Of a DNA stretch of 64,000 nt, positions 47,501 to 59,500 are shown piece by piece (within the stretch, counting starts at the first letter, position 1; each line of letters opens with the position of its first letter). The notes under the pieces are model-generated. The model ran no database searches. It was given only the letters and a program-made list of their open reading frames with translations, and had not been told where the DNA came from. Location: NCBI RefSeq assembly GCF_029962835.1, contig NC_080582.1, positions 69,932,177 through 69,996,176 on the forward strand, read 5' to 3'. Made by a program: the position numbers and the translations under genes. The DNA comes from Magnolia sinica (Eukaryota; Streptophyta; Magnoliopsida; Magnoliales; Magnoliaceae).

Positions 47501-50500
47501 CTTATATGGGTAGGGTGGGTTGGCCTGCAGATCGACCCATACCATTGTTGGCCCTAGTTGAAAGTAGCTACTTGCTGTACTTACTAGTTTGATAAAGAAT
47601 TCCCCTCTTCTTATAATTGTTGTCTTTCATTAGCATGTTTAGAAGTTCATCTAACCCTTCTCATTTTGTTTCACTGTGAAGTGTGAACTGCTGTAACATT
47701 ATGATTATGTGAATTCAATCATTAGTATTTGATTCCATTTACTTCTTGTTTAGCCTCAAGTAAAGCTAGTAACAAGGAGTTGGAACGGATAGACCACCTT
47801 TTTTCTTCATATGCAGATAAGTCTTCTGGCATGATTGAGTAAGTGCTGAACTCCAACTACTTCCATGCTCGTTGTTATGGCATTTAAGCTTGCAATGTTA
47901 AACCTGTAAAACTCAGTTTTGATTTTTAGAATTTGATCTTATATTGCACGTATCTTCATGTCATTTGGGGGAGTTATCTGCTTCTCACAACCAAAAGTTT
48001 GATAAATAATGTTACTTGATCACAACCAATAATATTGTCTGCTTCACAACCAAGAGTTTGCTAAATAATGTTACTTGATCACAACCAAAAGTTTGTGCTT
48101 AATAGTGGTAAATATATGTCAGCTTTTTCAGTTTGCATATTAAATTTTCCTATTTTTTAGTGACTCTGGGAACCATAATGGAAAATTGAGTTTGCCATTT
48201 TTAGTCCAACACTAACAGATTGATTCGAAGTGATTCCATTATGCATCCTATTACAATGGAATGAGCGAGTTCGCTCTTTTTGTTAAATGGCATTTATGTC
48301 CTGTGTCTGTGAGTGCACTCTCGTGTGGTAAAAGTGGGAGTCTTGCTACGTGTGCGCGCATCTACCGTGATCTTGGACACACCCATCTCCAACATATGTG
48401 GGCCCACCTTAAGCAATGTTAACCATTTAATCTATATCTTGGAAACAAATGGTTAAAACTGAATGGTCACAGTGGTTCAACACAATGAACTTGCCATATG
48501 TACATTTCTGATTTATATATGATCATCATTTGGTGATAATTTTAAGGATCAGTCCGTCATGGCTGGAGATATCAGACCAATGGTCTGTAGCTCCAAAAAA
48601 TTGGCCCCCCTTGTTAGAACTAAAAGCCTAAGTACATGTGGAAAGCCTGATGTTGAGCATCCCACACGATGAAAAGCTTTTCTCTAGGGGAGCTGATATG
48701 GTAGAGCTGTAAGAACTGGAATATGCAAAGGCATCTCTCCACAGGACACATGGCATGGTGATGTATCGATAGAGTCCACCTTATATTGATGGCTTAAGTT
48801 TTAAAAATAAAATCCATGAGACAATCCTATCCATTCCTTTTGCTGCAGTTTACCCAACGTGTACTTGACCGTTAAGAGTTTTTGTTTTCCATCATTAGTT
48901 TCAGTGTTTCAAATAGTGTTCGTAGCATACGTTGCATGGTAGTAGCGTAGCTGAATAGCGTAAATCCCCTGTAGTGTACGCTACAAGGGTTGTAACGTAT
49001 GCTACATCTACGTAGCCTGTAGTGTTTGTAGCATACGCTACAATGTATTCTTTTTTTCTTTTTTTTTTATAAGTTTTGTTTTCTAAAAATTGTGTAAAAT
49101 TCACATCATAAAAAAAAAAAACCTTAAAAACTAAAGTTAAAAGTTAAAACCAAACCTTTTTATGTTTGCTTCCACTTAAAATGGTGGTGATCCTTTGTTA
49201 AAATTGGTGTGAAGCTCACACACTAAAAAACCTTAAAAACTAAAGTTAAAAGTTAAAACCAAACCTTTTTATGTTTGCTTCCACTTAAAATGGTGGCGAT
49301 CCTTTGTTAAAATTGGTGTGAAGCTCACACACAAAAAAACCTTTAAAATTAAAAATAAAAAGGGTTTCGAAAGAGGGTTTTTAGAAAAACCCTCTTCTTA
49401 TAGATGATATCTATATCATACTTAATACTGTTAACTTGTGGGATTTTTATTTCTTTTCATACTTGTGAGTTGTGACTTGTGGTTTCAATTAGACATTATT
49501 AATTATGGTGGTTTTCTTAGAAAGTTGTTGATGCAATAATTATTTGATTTGTTTTATAACTTTATATATGTAGATTAGCTTTTGATAAATGATAATTAAT
49601 AATTTGTTTGAACATGATACTTGAAAAAATAAATCATCTGTTAGGTATTTTTATATTTTTTTTACCTTTTTTATTACTAGTTATCATATTTTTTCTATTT
49701 TTAAATTAAAAAATATAAGTATCATGTAGCTTAAGCTACACGCTATGCTATCTACGCTACACGTTACAGAGTGCTGAATGCTACGCTACATGCTACCGCT
49801 ATTTAAAACATTGATTAGTTTAATGGCAACAGATTGAATGGATAAGATTGGCTGATAGCTGTGATATTTGAGAAATTAAAACTTCATGCTAGGGCCATGC
49901 ATATGGGCAGATCCCATGTTCACATGCATGCCTAACAAACACTTCCCTTTGGCACATGCTTATTCATGTGCAACACCTTCCTAGTTAGAATATAAAGGAG
50001 ACATACAAAGCTCTACTAACTATCTTGGTATTAAACTTATGAGCTATATGATAAAACTTTGGGAGAGCGATTGAGAAAAAACTAAAGCTGGGACAAATAT
50101 ATCAAAAATAAGTACCATGGTACCTCTTCATAAGAATATAAAGGAGACACAAAACTGCACTAACCATTGTCGGATTGACTTATGAGCTATACTTTGAAAC
50201 TTTTGGAGAGAGTTGTTGAACAAAGTCTCCATATTGGGAGAGGAGGAAGGATCTCCACATGGTCTTTATTGACTTTAGTGTAAGCATATAAAAATTAATA
50301 AGGTTCCTACATAGTGATTTTGGTGGGTGCTAGGAAAGAAAAGAGTTTCAAGATTATATATTGACATGATTAAGGATATTTATGACGGAGCAATAACAAC
50401 TATGAGGACCACTAGTGGAGAGACAAGTGAGTTCCCAATCATTGTAAGTTTGCACCAAGGGTCAGCATTGAGCATGTACCTTTTTGCATTGGTTATGGAC

Positions 50501-53500
50501 GAGTTAACATGGCATTTCTAGGAAGAGATCCCATGGTATATGTTGTTCACAGATCTCTTAGTTTTGATCGACAAGATGAGAGAGGGCTTGATTATGACGC
50601 TAGATTTATGGAGGGATGCTTTAGAATATAGAGAATTTAAAATTAGTCAGACTATAACAAACTATATGGAGTGCAATTTTAGTAATAGTACGAATGGAAA
50701 CAAGGAATTAGTTAAGATTGCTTACCATGAAGTTTTCCAAAATTGCTCCCTTTCAATATCTTAGGTTGATAATTCTTGAGAGTGGAGAAATTAAGAAGGA
50801 TGTTGCCCATAGAATTCAAGCTGGATGGAAGAAATGGAGATTCTGCCCATAGAATTCATAAGACCAGCCATTCTTTATGGGACAGAATCTGGGGCAGTTA
50901 AAGCATAACATGTTGATTTTTTTTTATCATTGATAATTTTATTTCTGGCAGGCTGAAGCCGAATGTATACAAAAAAGAAGAGAAAAAAATTTTACAACTC
51001 CCTCCAACAAACGGGAAAAGCATAAAAGCATAAAAGAACATTTGATGCAAAAGCCCATTCCATTACAAGAGATTTGGCCCTACTAAAAACCTCTAAAACC
51101 TTACCTTTAATATTTATGAAACAACAGTCAATTCCTTTCTAACCATATTTTCCAAATATCTACTAAAAAACTTAGACGCTAGACTTCTTGATTTTCCCAG
51201 TACCCCCGCCATGCCATATCAAAAGAAAGCTATCAACAGAATTGGGTGAAACCCAAGAAACTCCAAACAGTTTGAAGAAACTATCCCTCACTCCTTTTGC
51301 TAACATACAATGGATGAATTAATGATCCACTGATTCCTTGTCTTGAAAGCTCAAAAGGAATACATTTGGAAGTACAAGGCCTCTTTTGCGAAGGTTATCT
51401 ACTGTTAGAACCTTCTTCCTCCCCACTAAGCACGCGAACGCCACCAGCTTTGTAGGAGCACCATAATGCCAAACAAAAGCTCATGTTGATAAGATAAGTT
51501 TAGCTAAAGTGAGGATGCTTTTTTTGTTTTGTTTGAGAAGCAACAAAAATTTTTTTATTAAAGAGACTTGTAAAATGCGAGGAAATAATACAACCCAAAT
51601 AAAGCTCTAAAAGATCTAGAAGGCAGGCCAACCGAAGTTGCCTTGCCATACAAAACCCAATCCAAGATCAAATTGCTCGCTGAAGTGAGGATGTTGAGAT
51701 GGATAAGTGGCAAGGTGAGGAGGGATAGAATTAAAAATGAATGCATTCAAGGCAACTTAGAAGTATCACCAATAGGTAATAAGATGGGGAATAGTAGGCT
51801 TCGATGGTTTGGTCATGTGCAATGGAAGCCAAGAACCAGGTTGGTTAGAAGTTTGTCCAAGTTGAAGGTTCTAAAAGGGCAAGGGGAAGGCCCAAAAGGA
51901 TGTGGGCGGAGGTTGTAAGAAAAGACTTATGGTCTAATTGAATTCATGGCCCTTGATAGGGTGCAATGATGGAACCTGATTTGGGGAGCCGGCAGAAATT
52001 AGTTGGTATCAGGCTTATATGTTGAAAAACAAAAGCAATAACAACAATCATGATGATGATGATAACACTGAGAACGTTAACGGCAACAAAGATGATGATA
52101 TAAATAATAATATTAAATCCCAAGAAAATTTCACCCAAAAGATAATAGAACTCGTGTGTGATTTTATTTTTGGCAAAATTTAGAACCCATTTATGCTTGG
52201 ATCCTTCAAAAGTTTTTTAAATCTAGATTAGAGTACCCAGAGTTGGACACTCGGATAAAGGTAAGGGTTCCCAAGATTTGAAATCCAGGTTTACCATAAT
52301 TTATAATTTTAAGAGTTCCCAGTTAGTTAGAAGTTGAAGTGAATAGCTATGACAATCAGTGATAAATTCAATTGGTGATCTATATTTTCTTTTTTCCTCT
52401 TTTTTCTTTTTTGATGAAGTCCACTTGTGATATTAATAGTGGAAATATGGACATGATTATATGAGTGCTCAATCCTTGTCAATTGCCAAAGACATGGAAA
52501 GAATTTGGTTTAAAGGATACACAAATCACAGTCCTTGCAGTACTCAATACCTTATCTGTATGTGGTTAACATAGGAAGCGACGCAGAGAATTTCATAAAA
52601 CATAAAGCCTAGTAATTGTACAAAAATGTAAAACTACTATCCAAATATTAGTTTGGCTATTAATGTGGCTATTGTATGTGTAAATCCAATTTTCAGGTGA
52701 GAACCCTCTTTTAAACTGTTCATACAAATTATCAACACGATAAACGACTCCGGTGGACCACCCAAATGGGGAAAAAAAAATAAAAAAATCTTTGAAAATT
52801 ACCAAGTTCTCATGGTGTGGATTGCCAGAGTTTTTGATCACTTTAATTTGTGTCTTCACTTCATCCTTGTGAGGTCAACCTAATTAACATGTTTGTTGAA
52901 AGATACACGTCATCGTGGCTCCACACACAAACCTATGGTTGGCATCTCACCCCCCTTGTTCCCTATAGTGTGGCCCACCTAAGTTGTAGATCTTGCTAAT
53001 ATTTTATCCTGGAGCCTAGAATTTAGGATAGTGCCTGATGGACATGGTGGATGGTAGGCCCAATAGAGTTCGGGTGTCTTACACATTGCCTAAAATAGGT
53101 GTTGTAGACAATTCCTATTCCTAAAAAAAAAAGATGTTACCTTTTTTATCAAAAGGAAACTTATCCTACAATTCTTGTTTTGTGGCAATATGCATGCATG
53201 CCTAGACCTAGGCATAGAGATGTGTGCCTACCTCTTTCGTAGGGCGAATGACTTCATGTCATTGTGATTTGTTAAAGGTTATGGGTACGGGCCTACGACC
53301 CTCTTATTTCCTAGTCTTTTTAGTCTTTGGATGTGTTGGTCATTCTATTTAATATAGTAGGGGCAATTTTGCCATTTTTGCTTTTTTAATACTTAAATAT
53401 AAAAGATATAAGGTGATTGCGTGTATCCGCAGTGATTAGTCTCACTTCAAAAAAGAGGTGGGGACACCCCGTGTCTTCAAATATATATATATATAAGGGT

Positions 53501-56500
53501 AGGGACGTGTAACCCTAACCTTACCTTTTGATCTCTCTCTTTCTCTCTCTCTGCTTCTTCTTTATTTCATCTTTACACAATCTACATGGTATCAAAGCCC
53601 GATTAGAAGTGGTTCGGGCTCCTTGAACCTCTCCATTTCAACCCAAGTTGCCAGATCTAGCTTTGGAGATCTTCTAGATACATAGGGGACTGATCGAGCC
53701 TTGAGGGAAAACATGTTGTTTTCTGCGTCGTTCTTCGAGTCGAAGGAAACACTCACAACGAGTGTAAATGCCTTTTCGGATAATGAAGGCTTGTCGGGTT
53801 TTTTTTTTTTTTTTTTGAGGGTAATGTTTAAAGTTGTTCGTTTATATTGGTTGTATTTTGTAAATGCAATTTTTTATTATTGAAGATTCTTACCCTTAAG
53901 TCGTGTGCAATGTGGGAATGGCTTTGACGTGGATTAACGTTAGTCTGAGCTAGTAGTCTCTTATAAGATTTTCCTCTAAGATCATCGTTCTTCTCTAGCC
54001 TTGAAGCAAGTTAAATTATGAAATGTTAATGGAGCCTAAAAGTGTGGTTGGTAGTTCCTTATCTTTTGGAGAAATGTAGGGACCCTCCTTCCATGTATTA
54101 GTCTCTATAAAGTTGAATGGGAAGAATTATCTTCTATGGGCCAAGTCTGTCGAGGTATTCCTCTTGGCTTGCGAAAAAGATCAGTTCCTTATGGATCCTA
54201 AACCGGAGGAATATGACCCTAAATACAAACAATAGATGAGTGAGGATGCACAAATTCAATCGTGGTTGTGGAATAATATGGATTCTGAAATGAGCTCTAA
54301 TATGGTGACCTTAAACACGACAAAAGATGTCTGGGACACTGTGAAGAGAATGTATTTTTGATAACAAAATATTTCTCGTGTATATCAATTATTCGAGGAG
54401 ATCTTTTCTTTTCAAAAGTGGGAAAAGCCCCTTTGTGAGTATTTCACAAAATTATTTGGAATGTGGGAAGAGCTATCCATATATCATCCTATTACCTCAG
54501 ATGTTACTCTCATGAAGAAATAGTGGGAAGATATAAAAGTAGCAAAACTTTTGTTTGGACTGCCAAAAGAGTATCAATCAGTGAATGATCAGATTTTGGG
54601 AGGAGCCTCTATTCCTTCGGCATCAGAGTTTTATGCAAGACTTTTGTGAGTCTCCTTGGCAAGTGAATTCGACAAGGTTTAGGCTAATGCATCTAATAAA
54701 ACTGTATTAGCCTCTTCATACGGTTATTTTAGTTCATGTGGAAGTTGTGGTAGATGATATTATAGTGACTGGTGATGACTTGGAGGGAATTAAAAAGTTA
54801 AAGTCATATCTTCAAACTCAGTTTCAAATTAAAGACCTTGGTCTTCTTCGATATTTTCTGGGTATCGAAGTGGCAAGATCAAAAGTTGGTATATGTCAGA
54901 GAAAATATACATGTGACTTGTTGAAAGAGATGGAAATGTTGGGTGCTAAACCGGTTGATACATTAATGGATCCTTATCTCAAACTTAAAGCCGAAGAAGG
55001 AAAATTGGTAGAAGACTCTAGTATGTACAAAAGGCTTGTTGGCAAACTTATCTATTTGACCATCACTAGGCCTGCTATTGCTTTTTTAGTCAGTGTTGTG
55101 GGTTAGTTCATGCAAAGTCCAAGCACATCACATCTAGCAACAATTATGAGGATTCTCAGGTATTTGAAATGTTCCCTTGGGAAATGTATTCTATATAAAG
55201 CTCATGGTCATCTTCAGGTAGCCAGTTATTCAAATGTAGATTATGCTGGGTTGAGATATAATAGAAGGTTGACTATAGGTTATTGCACCTTCCTAGGCGA
55301 TAATGTGGTAACTTGGAAAATTAAGAAACAAAACATGGTTGCTAGGTCAAGTGCAAAAGCTGAATATAGATTAATTGTGCTTATGACTTGTGAGCTTACA
55401 TGGTCGAAAGCTCTTCTTGAAGAATTGGGATTCGATGTTTGGGTTCCAATGTCCTTACATTGCGACAATCAAGCTGCAATTCATATAGTTAATAATCCCG
55501 TGTTTCATGAGAGAACGAAGCATATAGAAGTATATTGCCATTTCATTCGAGACGATATCTCAAGGACAAATCCACACACCCTATATTTGATCTCATGATC
55601 AAATTGCAGATTTATTCACCAAGGCTCTTGGAAAATCTTAGTTCGACAAGCTTGTTTCCAAGCTAGACATGCAATACATCTATGCTCCAGCTTGAGGGGG
55701 AGTGTTAAAGGTTATGGCTATGGGCCTACAACCCACTTATTTCTTGGTCTTTTTAGTCTTTAGATATGCTGGTCATTCTATTTAATGTAGTATGGCAATT
55801 TTGCCATTTTTGTTTTTTTAATACTTAAATATAAAAGATAGAAGGGTAGGGACGTGTAACCCTAACGCCACCTTTTCCTCTCTCATCTTTCTTCTCTCTT
55901 TTTTCTCCTCTCTTTTCTTCTTCTTCTCTATTTCATCTCTACATAATCTGCGCGATCCATACCTTCCTTCGGGTGTGGCATCTAGTATTTGGCTTTGACC
56001 CCAAATACCGCATATGCCACATTGATCCATAACTCAGGTAGGCCTCGCTGTAACAAACAATGTAAAATCATTCCTAAAACCTCTAAATTCAAGTGTTGTG
56101 GTCTGCCTGAGTAACATCATGATTTTTGGAAAGCGCTGTTCATGTTAGATGAAAGGATTGGATGGCATAGATAAACCACAAGGGTATAACTTGAGCGGGT
56201 TGAGTCAGGTTGAGGGTCAATGCAAGCCCAACTCGTTGTCAAGGGGTCCCAACCAACAACTTGAACCAACTGAAATTCCAACCTGAGGTGCCCAACCCGA
56301 ACCCAACATGAAGTCCTCTGTAGTTTGTACTTAACCCAACCTGACCCAATCCGACAAGACCCGACCTCAACCCGACCCAAATACATGTGATTTTTCCCAA
56401 CCTGACCCTAATTTGCTCAACCTGAACCCAACCCAAATTCAGATCTTGTTGGCCTCTTCCAACTTGAACTCAACTGGTGAGCATAGGATTGTGTGCGGGG

Positions 56501-59500
56501 TCACCATGGTGTGTATCTTATGTTATAAACTGTTCATCAAGTGTGGCTGACGAGGATGAAGCAAAGATGCAAAAATCAGCCTGATCCAAAAATCAGGTCT
56601 ATATTCTATATTAACGGTGAACATAATATGATTCTTACCTCATGAACGCACTCACTGTTCACATAAGAACCGTGCATCTCCTTTCAGTTTAACAAATGTT
56701 TCCTTACATTCTTTTTTTTTTTCCCCTTCCAATTTCTGGGGTAAGAAATGATTGAAATGACTACACTAAAAGAACCGTGCATCTCCTTTCAGTTTAACAA
56801 ATGTTTCCTTACATTCGTTTTATATTCTAAACAGCCCAGAAGGAATTGAGTCACTTTGTGCAGATGTGGAAGTGGACCACACTGATGTCCGGATACTTAT
56901 GCTTGCCTGGTAAGTTATTATAGTCATGCCATCTTGTCAGCGTTTTTGTTTTTCAATTTTATTTTTAAAATAAAAAATAAAAAATTGTGCGCTGTTCTTC
57001 AATTTTGTCGCATAGCTGAATAAACTGACATGTTTCAGGAAAATGAAAGCTGAAAAGCAGGGATACTTCACCTTGGTATGTATTCATTTGTTCTTACCAG
57101 TCCATCTAGTGTTTTATCAGCTCATGTATCCTCTGTATTCTCAGTTGCGAAATACTCAGATAAAAAATTCAGGATCTCCAAATTCGGTTTCCTTTATGCT
57201 GCATTTAGTGTGCAAGTGAACTGGATTCCGAATATTCACTTCAATTGAGAAAAAAAGTGACAAAAACTAGTAAATCTTTCCCATTAACCATTAGGGCATG
57301 TTTGTTTTTCCCCACAACTGTAATTGCCTTGTAAATGGGTAATGATTATTTAGTTAGGTAATTACTGCATCTTTCCCAATGTAGACAGTGACAACATATT
57401 TTTTCAACACTAAAATCGAGAAAATTGAGAAATAAATGTGGGGCCCACTGTGATATATGTGGCTTATCCACACCGTCCATTCGTTATGCCAGCTGAATTT
57501 AGGCCATGAGCTAAAAATTGAGGCAGATCCAAAGCTCAAGTGGACCACATCACAGGAAAGAGTGGGAATCAAATGCTTACCATTAAAAACTTACTGGGGC
57601 ACCTAGAAGTTTTGGATCAAGCTGATATTTGTGTTTTCCCCTTATCCATGTCTGTGTGACCTTATGAACTAGTTAGATGACAAATAAACCTCAATGTGGG
57701 CCCAGTGAAGGAGACAACTTTCAACACTGGGTGAATTAAAGCCAATGTTTCCTTTCGTGTGGGCCACTTGAGCATTGGATCTGCCTCATTTTTCAGCTCA
57801 TGCCACAATGTTATGATAAACCAGATGGATGGTCCAGATATATCATATACATCATGGTGGCCCCCACAAATTTAAGTCAATATTTTTGGACTGGTTTTCG
57901 AGGTGGAATTACTCACCCATTTTCAAACCAAGTGAAAATGTAATAATTACTTATTTACTAGAGATTTACATGTAACATGGAAAATCAAACAGACCCTTAT
58001 GTAGAGGTAGCTTTCAAATTGCGATAATGCCTCATTTATGTCCGACTTGAAAGTAATGTAGTTGCAAATCTGGGAGCCCACCCAGTCGCATGAATGCTTT
58101 GGAAATCTCTGCTCGGCTGATTCCGCCATGTTAAACTAATAATTGCAGTCCAATTCTATAGTGCGCTGCCCTTAGTTTATCTTATTTGTTTCATCTGTTT
58201 CAACATTTCATTTTTGTTCACAATAGGAAGAGTGGCGAAGAGGCCTAAAAGCGCTACGAGCAGACAATATTAGCAAAATAAAAAAGGCACTGCCTGAATT
58301 GGAGAAGGAGGTATGATACATGCTGTTTATCCTGATTCCTGAGTAACGTGATCAGGAGTAGCTACATTTTGTTCTTATTTTGAGTGCTGCTTTATAGGAG
58401 GAACTATTGGTGCCAGGTGTCAGAAAACATTTAGTTTGCTGAGGTTCAATGCTACATACATGTGGGGCCTATGGTTTGATATCCAGGCAAGCAATCTGAT
58501 GCCCCATGATAGATGGTGGATGCACCATAAGACCTTCCAAATTGGAAGATTCTGACCCTTCAATGTTTAGCATATTATTCCATTGAAGTTTTAGGATAAC
58601 TATATTTTTCCTTGACCCTCTACTTGTAGGCTGCTTATTGAGAGGTTAGGATCTTCCTATCAGGAAAATTTTGGGACATCAGCCATGCATGTTGGGCCAA
58701 TCGGATCAAAAGTCTGGATAGGGCTGCGAATGGGTCAGGTTCAGATGAGATACATGTACCTGTATCCAGACCCTACTGAGGGAATCAAATTCTGATCCTA
58801 TCTGGTTTGGTATTGCATATGAGGTACCTGATCCGAACTGATCCAATCATGTCCTATCCAGTGTAATTCAAGCACATATTGGGATCCAAAATGGGTTTTG
58901 GATTCAGAATCTAGTCTTGAAATTGGGTCTGAACTCTAGTTTGGATCCAGATTGTGGTCGATACTACGAACATGAATTTTCTACGTTTTTAAATAATAGA
59001 TATAATTTTAAAAAATGGGTAAACTAAGAAAAGCATATATTTGTTGACCCCATGGGTACCTGAGCTAGGTACTTGACGCCTCCTAATTTCTAATTGGATC
59101 CAAGTCTGTAGACCTGAATATCCTCAATTATCAATCAGGCCCGAAATCTGGATCCAGATGCGAGCAAATTGGGTTTGGTTACTTCATGTCCACAAGTCCA
59201 GGTGCCACTGGCAGTCCTAAGATTGTATCACTGAACCATGGGTCCCATGTGATCCCACGTGTACAGAACAATGAGCCTCAGCAAACTAGAGATTTGCTGT
59301 AACACTATAATTACACGCCTCTAGGAGTTGCGACATTGGTGAATGTAGTTTGCTACTCTGTGGAGGTAGTTTTCTGTGGATGCTGATATCATTCCTATCA
59401 TTTTTCAAAGGTCAGGAGGCCACAAAATTTCTCGGATTTCTATTCATATGCGTTTCAATACTGCTTAACAGGTACAATGGTTCTCATATAGTCTGCATTA

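Larger units (their letters stand above)
49985..51960 (+). mobile_element. RTE-type LINE relic interrupted by two LINE tails
   Basis: Plus-strand blocks in several frames match RTE reverse transcriptase: an NIKETYKALLTI-like start, a KLWE-like segment and LHMVFIDF-like codons near 50258. Then come RVSRLYIDMIKDIYDGAITT, SEFPIIVSLHQGSALSMYLF, ALVMDELTWHF and ALEYREFKISQTITNYMECN. After the insertions it continues AEVRMLRWISGKVRRDRIKN and SPIGNKMGNSRLRWFGHVQW. The catalytic motif, normally FADD, reads FTDL. The block at about 49987-50070 is repeated in diverged form at about 50138-50220. Confidence 0.8.
53270..55952 (+). mobile_element. Internally deleted Ty1/copia element, intron 2
   Basis: LTRs 53270-53586 and 55703-55952 both start TGTTAAAGGTTATGG. 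A primer site TGGTATCAAAGC follows the first directly, and a polypurine tract TTGAGGGGGAG precedes the second. Inside are the gag start, then the second half of RT joined to RNase H. Protease, integrase and the first RT half are missing. The flanks TGATT (53265-53269) and CGATC (55953-55957) agree at 3 of 5 positions, both differences being C/T. That is only weak support for a duplication. The element lies in the same orientation as the host gene. Confidence 0.85.
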
